This document shows positions 46,366 to 55,069 of a DNA stretch of 64,000 nucleotides, in pieces. How positions within the stretch are numbered: the stretch's first letter is position 1; the number at the start of each line of letters is the position of its first letter. The stretch comes from Oscillatoria salina IIICB1 (lineage in GTDB: Bacteria; Cyanobacteriota; Cyanobacteriia; Cyanobacteriales; SIO1D9). The position numbers and the translations under genes were made by a program. The notes beneath the pieces are model-generated. The model was not told the DNA's origin, did not search any database, and worked only from the letters and a program-made list of their open reading frames with translations. Location of the stretch: contig NZ_JAAHBQ010000001.1 of NCBI RefSeq assembly GCF_020144665.1, positions 1-64,000 of the forward strand, read 5' to 3'.

Positions 46366-47568
46366 TCAATTTTTTCCTAAATCGCGACTTTCAGACGCCT
46401 TCATAATTTGCTTGTAAGCAACAATGGTTTGACGCGCGATCGCGTCCCAGCTATATTTCTCGATAACTAGTTTTTTCGCTTTCATTCCCCTTTCTTGTCG
46501 AGAATCAACTTCCTCTATAGCACTTTTTATTGTCTTTGTCAAGGAATCAATATTACATTTTGTTACCCAACCAGCCTCAGCTTCTTGTACTTCTTGCCAA
46601 ATATGCACCTGGTCGGAGATTACCACCGGAGTTGCCGCCGCCATCGCCTCAGCCACGGCAATTCCGAAATTTTCGTAATAAGAAGGCAAAACAAACAAAT
46701 CGGCGTCCTGAAGCAAACCTAGCTTCTTTTCGCCAGTAACAAAACCTGTAATTGTTGTCCAATTTGCTAATTGTGAAGCTTTAATTTGTTCGCGAATTTT
46801 CCTTTCGTAATCTGGATTTTGTGGGTTTCCCCCCGCTAACACAAAATGAAAATCAACACCTTCTCTTAACAACCTTTCTAAAGCAGGAATTAATAAATCT
46901 AAACCCTTTTTCGGGTCAAGGCGAGACATATACAAAATTAACGGTTTTTCCGCCGCAATTCCTAACTGCTTGCGCGTAGTTCCTAACTCTGGTAAATTAG
47001 GCGGTAATTCCACACCCAAAGGAATTACTAAATCCCGCGTTTGTGCGCCAAAACGTTCCGAAATTTGCCTTTCTTGTTCGCTAGTAAAATGAACCGCAGC
47101 CGCATTAGCTAAATTAGGTTTTTCTAACAATTGACCGTAAATTTGCTTTAACTGACGTTTCTTTTGTAAATCGGCTGGGTCAAGAGTACCCAAAGGACGC
47201 ATTATATAAGGTAACTTTTTGATTCTTGCCACGGTTGCCGCCGCCGTACTTATCGGCGAAAATAAAGCATGAATATGGGCAAGATTGTAAGCTTTAGCAT
47301 TATTAGCTAACCAGCCTAACAAATCGAGAGAAAACTTATAGCGACGGAAAGGAGAACAACGGAAATAAATAATTTTATATCCATCTTGGGAAAGCGGTTG
47401 CTGAAGCGGTACATCTAAAGGAGGTTGTCCCGCATCGCCATTAGAATTAGTAGTTAGTAGCGTCACCTCGACACCTTCAGCAGCTAAGGCTTTTGATAGT
47501 CCCAATACCATTTGACTCGGACCGCCATAAACCAGAGAAACTGAAGGAACAATTTGTAAAACACGCAT
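46366..47568 (-). CDS. hpsP: GT4 glycosyltransferase, HpsP-like
   Basis: 400 residues, classic GT4. The N-terminal GGPSQMVLGLSKALAAEGVEV at about 15-35 forms the acceptor Rossmann half. The donor half has YMSRLDPKKGLDLLIPAL near 214-231 and SYYENFGIAVAEAMA near 299-313, the E-x7-E motif. The protein is normal length with no membrane segment beyond a possible amphipathic patch. It is the last of four minus-strand genes in the order seen for hormogonium polysaccharide genes of filamentous cyanobacteria (HpsL, HpsN, HpsO, HpsP); the name rests on this order and family type. Gap to the preceding gene is 35 bp. It converges on the giant adhesin gene with only 8 bp between stops. Confidence 0.8.
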   Translation of the reverse strand: MRVLQIVPSVSLVYGGPSQMVLGLSKALAAEGVEVTLLTTNSNGDAGQPPLDVPLQQPLSQDGYKIIYFRCSPFRRYKFSLDLLGWLANNAKAYNLAHIHALFSPISTAAATVARIKKLPYIMRPLGTLDPADLQKKRQLKQIYGQLLEKPNLANAAAVHFTSEQERQISERFGAQTRDLVIPLGVELPPNLPELGTTRKQLGIAAEKPLILYMSRLDPKKGLDLLIPALERLLREGVDFHFVLAGGNPQNPDYERKIREQIKASQLANWTTITGFVTGEKKLGLLQDADLFVLPSYYENFGIAVAEAMAAATPVVISDQVHIWQEVQEAEAGWVTKCNIDSLTKTIKSAIEEVDSRQERGMKAKKLVIEKYSWDAIARQTIVAYKQIMKASESRDLGKN

Positions 47569-47603
47569 TTTAATTAGCTAAAATAAACAATTTTTGTAGG
47601 AGA

Positions 47604-48779
47604 TTATTTTGACTCCAATAACTCCTGGTAAAATTCTAACTGTTGTTTTGCCAAAGCTTGATTCGTATATTGTGCCATTACTTTTTGATAACCCAATTCT
47701 GCTAATTTTTCCCTTAATTCTGGCTGGGATAATAGCGACTTGAGACAATTTGCTAGCGCCTCTGCATCTGCCTCTGGAAAGATTAAACCAGCCTCACCAA
47801 TCACGTTCGGAATTTCGCCAGAGTCAGAACCAATGACAGGTACTTTACAAGCCATTGCTTCGATTAAAACATGACCGAATTGTTCTTTCCATCCCGCCGC
47901 AGTTAAGGTTTTAAATTTGTAGGTAGTTTCTGAGGGTAAGACGAGGACATTCATCAAGTTGATATAGCGAGGAACTTCATCGTGAGGGACGCTTTCGACT
48001 AAAATTAGTCGGTCTTTTATTCCTGCTTCTTTAGCTGTAGCGAGAATGGTTGCTTTTAAATCTCCTCTTCCTAATAAAAGCAATTTCCAGTTTAATTCTT
48101 TTAAAGTAGTTAAAGCTTTTAGTAGCGTGAGAATGCCTTTTTCTTCAACAAAGCGTCCGACAAAACCAATGATAAAATCGTCCTGTGTAATTCCTAATTG
48201 AGAAGCTAATTCTGGTTGAGGACGAGGGGCAAATAATTGTTGATCTACGCCTAACTGAGGCATGATTTTGGCTTTTCCTTGATAGCCATGTTCTCGCAAT
48301 ACTTCTAAGCCATCTTGATTGCCGATAATTAAGCCGTCAGTGTTGTTTAAGTTATAAGCTTCTAGCCAATTAATGGGAAATTTAGATGTGTAAGGTAAAT
48401 TCCACCAAGTAAAGAAGACATTTTTGGCTTTTAAATTTAGCAATTTATTCAGGGTAATTAATTGGGCATAACTCAAGGCTTTGGCGCCTTGTTCTGCTTG
48501 AACAATTTGCGGTTTGAATTGACGCAATAAGCTAATTAAGTCAGCGCCAAATGTAAGTAAGCCTTGATTATTTTCACTAAAATTACTTACGGGAACTATA
48601 CGAAAATTGCCTTCAGTTTGGGGTTTGGTTTCAATAATTTTATTTTGGACGCCACCAGGTCGCCAGCGTTTTGGGACAACTATTGTCACCTCAAGCTTTG
48701 GGTTAAAATTAGCTAATTTTTTCAGCTTTTCGCAGTTGAGGTCAACGATATAAGTATGACTAGCAACAAGAATTTTCAT
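47604..48779 (-). CDS. hpsO: GT4 glycosyltransferase, HpsO-like
   Basis: About 391 residues of GT4 type. MKILVASHTYIVD at the start is the natural beginning of the fold, so the ATG at 48779 is preferred over an in-frame ATG at 48800 that would overlap the previous gene by 8 bp; neither has a strong ribosome-binding site. IIGFVGRFVEEKGILTLLKAL near 202-222 and EQFGHVLIEAMACKVPVIGS near 298-317 carry the donor-binding residues. Probably translated from one transcript with the HpsN-like and HpsP-like genes. Role in polysaccharide assembly is inferred from synteny. Confidence 0.8.
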   Translation of the reverse strand: MKILVASHTYIVDLNCEKLKKLANFNPKLEVTIVVPKRWRPGGVQNKIIETKPQTEGNFRIVPVSNFSENNQGLLTFGADLISLLRQFKPQIVQAEQGAKALSYAQLITLNKLLNLKAKNVFFTWWNLPYTSKFPINWLEAYNLNNTDGLIIGNQDGLEVLREHGYQGKAKIMPQLGVDQQLFAPRPQPELASQLGITQDDFIIGFVGRFVEEKGILTLLKALTTLKELNWKLLLLGRGDLKATILATAKEAGIKDRLILVESVPHDEVPRYINLMNVLVLPSETTYKFKTLTAAGWKEQFGHVLIEAMACKVPVIGSDSGEIPNVIGEAGLIFPEADAEALANCLKSLLSQPELREKLAELGYQKVMAQYTNQALAKQQLEFYQELLESK

Positions 48780-48792
48780 GACTATTTCGTGG

Positions 48793-49800
48793 TTAAACAT
48801 TCACTTTAGTTGCTGTGTTTGGGGTAGTTATTTCTGTGTCTTGACGAGTGTAAACTTGTCCGTCATCCCAAAGAGATTTAATTCGGGTATTCACAGCATT
48901 GAGGAAACCCAAACTGTAGAAAATTCCGCGAGTAATAATTTTGATTGGGGAACCGCTTTTATTGCAGGGAGGATTACCTAAAACGTGACAATCAAAAAGT
49001 TTTGCATAAAGGCGCAATTGTTGAGAGAAAGTCAGATTTTTTAGCGCCATGAGGAAATGATTGTGATAAAAGGTAAACTGATATTGTAGCGATCGCGTAT
49101 CGATATCGTGACAGCCGCCAGTCATTTCTCCCAAATGAACTAAATTCGCTTCGGGGTCATACCAAACGTGATAGCCTGTTTTCCGCAATCTTAAGCAAAA
49201 ATCTGACTCTTCGCGAACAGCCGAACCGCGAAATCTTTCATCAAACCAAACCCCATGCTGGGTAAAAATCTCCTTACGGTAAGACATATTACAACCTCGC
49301 GCCGAAATTACACGCTGCGGCTTGACCGTATGCACCAAATCGAGATAATACCAAGCAATACCTGGGTCCATCGCTTCCGGTGGTAAATCTTCAATTTGGA
49401 ACTTATTTCCAGAGTCAGCCAATTTCATGCGGTCAAAAACTCGTCCCGCTACCGCACCAACTTCTTTGCGGACATAATGACGAGCATGAGAGTGCAGATA
49501 ACCTGACGGCAATTGAACATCATCATCAATAAACAGAATAACCTCACCGCGCGATCGCCGCACGCCATAATTTCTCGCCCCAGGTAAACTCGCCCAATTC
49601 ACGCGAAACCAGCTAATTTTCCCACTATTCGCCAGTTCTGCTAAGAATTTCTCTGTTTCTGGTTCGTGATTAGCTGTTTGGTCTACCACTAACACTTCAA
49701 AATCAGGGTAGTCTTGCTGAAGTAGATCGCAAATGCTGTCTCTTAGCGCCGCTTCCCGTCCGTAAGTTGGAATAATTACCGAAATTGCAGGCAAATTCAT
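48793..49800 (-). CDS. hpsN: GT2 glycosyltransferase, HpsN-like
   Basis: 335 residues, GT-A fold. ISVIIPTYGREAALRDSICD at 6-25 binds the nucleotide, ILFIDDDVQ near 88-96 is the DxD-type motif, and AVREESDFCLRLRKTGY near 206-222 supplies the catalytic acid region (ED-like). The C-terminal 90 residues are poorly conserved, with a Cys pair in CHVLGNPPCNKSG. Cytoplasmic-face enzyme, inverting by family rule. Second gene of the hps-like set, 102 bp downstream of the HpsL-like gene. Confidence 0.8.
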   Translation of the reverse strand: MNLPAISVIIPTYGREAALRDSICDLLQQDYPDFEVLVVDQTANHEPETEKFLAELANSGKISWFRVNWASLPGARNYGVRRSRGEVILFIDDDVQLPSGYLHSHARHYVRKEVGAVAGRVFDRMKLADSGNKFQIEDLPPEAMDPGIAWYYLDLVHTVKPQRVISARGCNMSYRKEIFTQHGVWFDERFRGSAVREESDFCLRLRKTGYHVWYDPEANLVHLGEMTGGCHDIDTRSLQYQFTFYHNHFLMALKNLTFSQQLRLYAKLFDCHVLGNPPCNKSGSPIKIITRGIFYSLGFLNAVNTRIKSLWDDGQVYTRQDTEITTPNTATKVNV

Positions 49801-49902
49801 AACGAGATTAAATGTAGATTATCTAAATTTCTACTGACAAAAAATAACCTAATAACCGAGCAATTGCTGAACTTTAATTTCTGCTCCTAATTTATTTTAC
49901 TC

Positions 49903-51573
49903 CTAACGACGAGAACTTCTTGACAAACTACGCCGCCCATTTTTTTTACCTGCTTTAGTTTCTAACTCTGGATTTTCTTGTGCTGCTTTCAGTTTGGCTT
50001 CTTGTTCTTGCTTATCTATTTCCGGCAATTTATAAATTACCCCAGCGAAAAACCAGTAATAAACTGCTACTGGGTCTGTATCTAAAGGATACCAGTAAGG
50101 GAAATAACTAATAATCAAAAGAAACACCCAATAAGAAGAAGCGAAACTGCGTAAAGTCTTTTCCTTGATGCTCTGGCGAGACTGAAAAGCAACTACCATT
50201 AAATGAGTCACAAAAATCAAAAAACCTAGCAAACCAAACCAGCCCATTTCATAAAGAATTTTCGGGTGAAAAGTTTCTACTAAAACAGTTTTACCAAAAA
50301 TGCGCGTGGAATTTGTCGCTGTTCCTAATCCTCTCCCAAAGATTCCTTCTTGTTCCTTAATTGCCCAACCAAATTGTTCTTCAATAAATTTGGTCGGAGG
50401 AGAAGCTTGCCAGCGAGTAACAAAACTATCAATTCTTTCTTGTACCACTGTGGGGTTACTTACCATGACCCCAAATAGCAAAATTCCTAAGCCAATCCCA
50501 ATCGGCAAAAAGCGTTTTAAATTAGTGATTTGTCCGGTTAGAATTAGTAAAAATACTGTCACCACTGGCACTAAGGCAAGAGCAATTCTTTGTCCCGAAA
50601 TAACCGCATTAATAAATACTAATGCCATGCCAACCAAACCAGTAATTCGCCAGACATTTTTCGGGTCGCAAAAAGCTACGGTAAAAGTCAGGGCGCTATT
50701 AGGAATTAGAAACCAAGCCCAGTGCCAAGGAGAGGGTAAAGTTCCTGGCAAACGAATTTGGTTTTCGGAAGGGCTAAAAGTTAAAGAACCACCAACAAAA
50801 CATTTGGCTTCAATACTAGCTGTAAACAGGTCAACTCCTGTGGCATTGCGCGTTCCTTCACATCTGCCACTATCAAGCATCCAATACTGAACTATTCCTA
50901 ACAAACAGCAAATAATTGCTAGTATCAAATGTAGGCGAGCGAGAAAAAGTAACTGCTTTTTATTTTCAATTAAATAATAAGCGCAGAAAATGAGAGGAAC
51001 GTAACCAAGCAAGACTTTTAAGCCGAGAATTCCTTGGGGAAAAGGATTTCCTTTGGCTTCACCAGAAAGTTGTAAGGGTAGGTTAACTAAAAATAGTGTC
51101 AGCAGCGAAAAACCCAGGAGAAGCCACAGGGTAGTAAGCAGCTTTTTCGGCACCATAAAAGGTTGCTTTTTTTGCTTACATTCTTGCATTAATCCCAGCA
51201 TAGCGGGAATGAAAAAAGCATCTTTTGCTAGAGAAAAAATAGCATTCCCGCCCATAATTTGGTACTGAACTGTACCAGAAAAAGGTAAATAAATGAGGAA
51301 AAACCATAGTGCTTGGCGGGGATAAACATAGGATAAAACTAAACAAGGAATTCCGGCTGCTATAGCTGCGCCAATGAGAGGTTTGACGGCAAAAGCTAAA
51401 GGTAAACCAACAGCAATACCAAAAAAAAGAGAACCACTAACTAAACTAATTAGCTTTTTTCGCGTCTCTTGCGCTTGCCGTTTTTTAGCTAGCTGTTCTT
51501 TGAGACTGAGAGGTGGTTGCTCTGATTGTTTTTTTCCTTTTTGAGATTTTTTCTTTTTTTTAGATTTGAGCAT
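49903..51573 (-). CDS. hpsL: O-antigen-ligase-like membrane protein, HpsL-like
   Basis: About 556 residues. A Lys-rich start (residues 1-45) is followed by about eleven hydrophobic segments, with a large periplasmic loop around residues 225-280 (...GTRNATGVDLFT...) and a Wzy/WaaL-type core with RIALALVPV and a late GRGLGTATNSTRIFG motif. The C-terminus is again basic. The family polymerises or ligates glycan chains in the membrane. TTG at 51615 would add 14 residues, but ATG 51573 (MLKSKKKK) is preferred. It heads the four-gene hps-like set; a glmM terminator lies just upstream. The name HpsL rests on order plus domain type. Confidence 0.75.
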   Translation of the reverse strand: MLKSKKKKKSQKGKKQSEQPPLSLKEQLAKKRQAQETRKKLISLVSGSLFFGIAVGLPLAFAVKPLIGAAIAAGIPCLVLSYVYPRQALWFFLIYLPFSGTVQYQIMGGNAIFSLAKDAFFIPAMLGLMQECKQKKQPFMVPKKLLTTLWLLLGFSLLTLFLVNLPLQLSGEAKGNPFPQGILGLKVLLGYVPLIFCAYYLIENKKQLLFLARLHLILAIICCLLGIVQYWMLDSGRCEGTRNATGVDLFTASIEAKCFVGGSLTFSPSENQIRLPGTLPSPWHWAWFLIPNSALTFTVAFCDPKNVWRITGLVGMALVFINAVISGQRIALALVPVVTVFLLILTGQITNLKRFLPIGIGLGILLFGVMVSNPTVVQERIDSFVTRWQASPPTKFIEEQFGWAIKEQEGIFGRGLGTATNSTRIFGKTVLVETFHPKILYEMGWFGLLGFLIFVTHLMVVAFQSRQSIKEKTLRSFASSYWVFLLIISYFPYWYPLDTDPVAVYYWFFAGVIYKLPEIDKQEQEAKLKAAQENPELETKAGKKNGRRSLSRSSRR

Positions 51574-51639
51574 AGAAGCTTGTTTAAGCTGTCCTTCCTC
51601 TCGATTGTGGCACAAGAATTGTTAAGCTTTTGGAAAAAT

Positions 51640-51663
51640 GGGGCAACCACGGGGGGTTGCCCC
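51640..51663 (-). terminator. Rho-independent terminator of glmM
   Basis: On the minus strand, GGGGCAACC and GGTTGCCCC (9-bp perfect stem, 6-nt loop) are followed by ATTTTTCC, starting 8 bp after the glmM stop. A similar hairpin lies at 61121-61145. Confidence 0.75.
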
Positions 51664-51671
51664 TACTACAA

Positions 51672-53135
51672 TTAACCGACGAGGTGGGTTTGGACTGCGC
51701 TGACGAGTTTGGTAGTCCAATAGTTAGCAACTTCGACTTCAGCCGCTTCTACCATGACGCGGATGACGGGTTCGGTTCCAGAGGCGCGGACTAAGATGCG
51801 TCCTTGGTTTCCCATTGCTGTTTCAGCTTGCGCGATCGCCTTTTGCAATTCTAGACATTCTTGCCAGTTACGGCGGGTTTCTCTGTCTTCGACGCGCACG
51901 TTTCGCAACAATTGAGGATAAGGTGTAAAGCTTTCGGCTACTAAGTCGGCGAGGGAAACTCCTGACTGGCGGACTAAACAAGCTAAATGTAATGCGGTTT
52001 GAATGCCATCTCCGGTGATGCTGTAGTGATGACAGAGAATGTGTCCTGACTGTTCGCCTCCTAGTTTCGCACCTGTACTGCACATTTGGGCGTGAACGTG
52101 GCGATCGCCGACTGGAGTTCGGATCATTTTACCACCACGCTCTTGCCATGCTCGCTCAAAACCTAAATTTGCCATCACGGTCGCAATAATTAAATTCTCT
52201 GGCAGTTTTCCGGCGGCTTGCAAGCTCTGACCCCAAAAATAAAGAATGTAGTCGCCGTCAATCACATTGCCACAACTATCGACTGCCATTGCGCGATCGG
52301 CATCGCCATCAAAAGCAAAACCTAAATCGGCTGAATACAGCTTGACAGCCTCTTTCAGCACATCTAAGTGCGTCGAGCCACAATTGACATTAATTTGATT
52401 TCCATCGGGTTCTTCGTGCAAACAGATGACTTCTGCGCCCAAAGCTTGGAAGAGCTGCGGCGCTAACCGAGCAGAAGCTCCCCAAGCCAGATCTAGGACA
52501 ATTTTCATACCCTGCAAATTTACATCCACGGGGAGCGATCGCTGCAAAAAGTTCGCATAATCTTGCACTAACAACTGTCTTTGATAAGACTTACCCCACT
52601 TCAGTGCCGAATTAGTCGAATCTTCCCTTCCTCTGATTCCTGCTTCAATTTCTTGTTGTAAAGCTAGTTCTAGCTTTGTGCCATCACTGCCAAAAATCTT
52701 AATCCCATTATCTTCTGGCGGGTTGTGGCTAGCGGAAATCATAATTCCTCCCACCGCATCCGTAATGCTAGTCAGATACGCTACACAAGGAGTCGGACAT
52801 AATCCCAAATTCCAAACTTCTAAGCCTGCTGAAGTCAAACCAGCCGCTAAAGCATTAGCCAACATATCGCTAGAATTCCGCGAATCTTGCCCTAAAATCA
52901 TCGGACCTAACTGGGGAGCCTTAGCTTGCAACACCTTACCAGCCCAAAAACCCACTTGCAATGCCAAAGGCGCATTCAGTAACTCTCCCGCCTTACCACG
53001 AATACCATCAGTACCAAACAACGCCGACTTCGGTAAAGCCGTCAAATAACTCAAAGGAGTCGCTTTTACGGATGCAGTTTGACGCAAAACATCTACACGA
53101 GTGACCTCCTGAGTCCGGATAGGAGATTTAACCAT
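51672..53135 (-). CDS. glmM: Phosphoglucosamine mutase GlmM
   Basis: 487-residue cytoplasmic enzyme converting glucosamine 6-phosphate to glucosamine 1-phosphate for UDP-GlcNAc, peptidoglycan and amino-sugar glycans. Motifs: FGTDGIRG 40-47; the catalytic loop [19 protein letters not shown] with S136 as the phosphoserine; metal loop DGDADRAM near 267-274; sugar-binding GEQSGH near 358; phosphate-binding [12 protein letters not shown] near 454. The N-terminal 39 residues are longer than in enteric GlmM, but this is usual in cyanobacteria. It lies directly upstream of the hps-like genes but is separated from them by a terminator. Confidence 0.95.
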   Translation of the reverse strand: MVKSPIRTQEVTRVDVLRQTASVKATPLSYLTALPKSALFGTDGIRGKAGELLNAPLALQVGFWAGKVLQAKAPQLGPMILGQDSRNSSDMLANALAAGLTSAGLEVWNLGLCPTPCVAYLTSITDAVGGIMISASHNPPEDNGIKIFGSDGTKLELALQQEIEAGIRGREDSTNSALKWGKSYQRQLLVQDYANFLQRSLPVDVNLQGMKIVLDLAWGASARLAPQLFQALGAEVICLHEEPDGNQINVNCGSTHLDVLKEAVKLYSADLGFAFDGDADRAMAVDSCGNVIDGDYILYFWGQSLQAAGKLPENLIIATVMANLGFERAWQERGGKMIRTPVGDRHVHAQMCSTGAKLGGEQSGHILCHHYSITGDGIQTALHLACLVRQSGVSLADLVAESFTPYPQLLRNVRVEDRETRRNWQECLELQKAIAQAETAMGNQGRILVRASGTEPVIRVMVEAAEVEVANYWTTKLVSAVQTHLVG

Positions 53136-53360
53136 AACTTAAATATTCCTCACACAACACACTCACAGTGGAGGATAACATTTTCAGCCGAATTTGTTCT
53201 CCCCAGTGTGATTAATAGCCTTTATCTATTTTTAGCCGCAAATTTCACTTTACTCCGGACTAGAGATCTTAAGAGTTATATACTTGGTTGCGAAACTGGG
53301 CTACTTGTTTTCGCCTTGCGTCCAAAGGGAGAATCTTGATATTTGCTCGGCTAATAACCC

Positions 53361-53383
53361 AAGTTTTCCTTTTCAGAAAACTT
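53361..53383 (-). terminator. Weak A/T-rich hairpin between the kinase gene and glmM
   Basis: AAGTTTTC (53361-53368) pairs with GAAAACTT (53376-53383) across a 7-nt loop, 15 bp after the kinase stop. There is no T-run; it could be a terminator or part of the glmM upstream region. The remainder of 53136-53397 shows nothing convincing. Confidence 0.35.
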
Positions 53384-53397
53384 TAGCCACCTTTATA

Positions 53398-54993
53398 TCA
53401 CTGGCTGGACTTCGCACCATCAATTAACCATTGATTAGTATTTTCATCCCAAACTAACCGAAATCTTACTAAATTAGGATTCGAGACCCTCCCCGATTTC
53501 AGATAATAACGTAAACGAGCATCTACTTCAGCAACTTCTACTCCTTCATTTACTAATCTGACATCTTCTATATCAACGAAATCTACTGTTGTCCACCAAC
53601 CTGTATAAGATTGATAGCCTTGAGGATGAACTTGGCTATTGTTTTGAAAATTAGTTGTAAATTTACTCCAACTTGTTTGATAATCCTCTTGATTAATAAT
53701 TGCATAATAGTCTTGTAATGCCTGTTTGGGTGACGGTTTAGCTAAGGATTTAGCAGGATTTCCCGTGTTAGGATTATTCGGTTGATTAACTAGAGGATTA
53801 TTGGGATTTGCGGTATTTACATTGCTAGAATTATCTGGTGGTGTCGTCAAAGTGTCACGATCGCTATTAGTGGAAGAAGTAACATGAGAAGAATTAGTAG
53901 GGGCAGGAGAATTTTCTGTTGAAGAAATTACCGTATTCGGTTCGGGATCGCGTGTCAAAGCATAACCGATAACTACGGAAGCACCAATAATCCCTCCAGC
54001 AATCAAACTACCGAAAAGTAAACTATTATTTTGATTATTAGAAACAGGCAGTTGAACTGGCGAAACTGGTTGAGCTTGTTGCTGTCTTCCGGCTGGGGAG
54101 ACGACTAAAGTTTCTTCGGTTTCAGGTACGGGTGAAGCTAGGGGAATTGTCGGTGCTATTGGTGTTACTGGGATTGGCGACTGTAATGCTTGGAGCATAG
54201 CTTGGGCGCTAGGGTAGCGATCGCGCGGATGTGACATCACTGCTTTAGTTAAAATGTTAGCCAAAATTTGGCTTACTTGGGGCGCAAATTGTTGCCATAA
54301 TACCTCTCCCGTATGAGGATCGCTAGTTAACTGCTGAGGAGTTTTTCCTGTTAGTAAATAAATGGCGGTTAAGCCTAAACTAAACAGATCGCTGGAATAT
54401 AAAGGTCGTCCGGCTGCTTGTTCGGAAGGCATAAATCCTGGTGTCCCAACTACAATCGAAGCGGTACTATTTCCTTGGGAATTTACTACTGTTCCCATTG
54501 CTTCTTTCACTGCCCCAAAATCAATTAAAACAGGCAAGCTATCGGAGGAACGAATAATAATATTCTCTGGCTTAATATCTCGATGAACAATTTTTTTACT
54601 ATGAACATAACCAAGAACTGGTAAAATTTTAACTAAAATATCTTTAACGACATTTTCACTCAAATTACCCTGATTTTGCACCAATTTAGTTAGGGTTTCT
54701 CCGGCAATATATTCCTGAACTAAATAAAATTGTCCGCCTTCGGAAAAATAAGCAAAAAGATCGGGGATTTGCGAATTCCCGCGACCAAGTTCTTCTAAAA
54801 TGGCAGCTTCTCTGGCAAAACGTTCTTGAATCAACTGATACATTTGGGGATTATTACTTATCGGTTTCAGTTGTTTGATAACACAACGACGACGCGAAGG
54901 CATATAAGTGTCTTCAGCGAGGAAAGTTTCGCCAAAGCCACCACTGCCTAAAGTGTTAATTATTTGATAGCGATTGTTTAAAATTGTAGTCAT
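53398..54993 (-). CDS. Ser/Thr protein kinase, membrane-anchored, NTF2-like C-terminus
   Basis: 531 residues. Hanks-type kinase domain 9-270: Gly loop GSGGFGETF at 16-24, Lys40 in CVIK, Glu64, catalytic HRD 137-139 with K141 and N144, DFG 158-160 and GTPGFMPSEQ as activation-segment end. A Pro/Ser/Thr/Asn-rich linker surrounds one transmembrane segment (LLFGSLIAGGIIGASVVIGYA, near 328-348). The C-terminal 110 residues (QALQDYYAIINQEDYQTSWS..., GWWTTVDFVDIEDV...) form an NTF2-like domain, presumably periplasmic or lumenal. It is one of three tandem paralogues. All kinase catalytic residues are intact, so it is predicted active; ligand and targets are unknown. Confidence 0.9.
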   Translation of the reverse strand: MTTILNNRYQIINTLGSGGFGETFLAEDTYMPSRRRCVIKQLKPISNNPQMYQLIQERFAREAAILEELGRGNSQIPDLFAYFSEGGQFYLVQEYIAGETLTKLVQNQGNLSENVVKDILVKILPVLGYVHSKKIVHRDIKPENIIIRSSDSLPVLIDFGAVKEAMGTVVNSQGNSTASIVVGTPGFMPSEQAAGRPLYSSDLFSLGLTAIYLLTGKTPQQLTSDPHTGEVLWQQFAPQVSQILANILTKAVMSHPRDRYPSAQAMLQALQSPIPVTPIAPTIPLASPVPETEETLVVSPAGRQQQAQPVSPVQLPVSNNQNNSLLFGSLIAGGIIGASVVIGYALTRDPEPNTVISSTENSPAPTNSSHVTSSTNSDRDTLTTPPDNSSNVNTANPNNPLVNQPNNPNTGNPAKSLAKPSPKQALQDYYAIINQEDYQTSWSKFTTNFQNNSQVHPQGYQSYTGWWTTVDFVDIEDVRLVNEGVEVAEVDARLRYYLKSGRVSNPNLVRFRLVWDENTNQWLIDGAKSSQ

Positions 54994-55069
54994 AATTAAA
55001 AATTATTTTTGTCAAGTAAACTAAATGATTCTTAATATTTTGGGAAAACCTGAAGATTGTTACTTAATT

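Noticed and set aside
50300-50890. Plus-strand open frame of 196 codons
   Set aside because: It lies wholly antisense to the HpsL-like membrane protein gene and has no recognisable motif or ribosome-binding site.
53079-53339. Plus-strand open frame of 86 codons between glmM and the kinase gene
   Set aside because: It overlaps the glmM start region, has no ribosome-binding site and no protein-like pattern.
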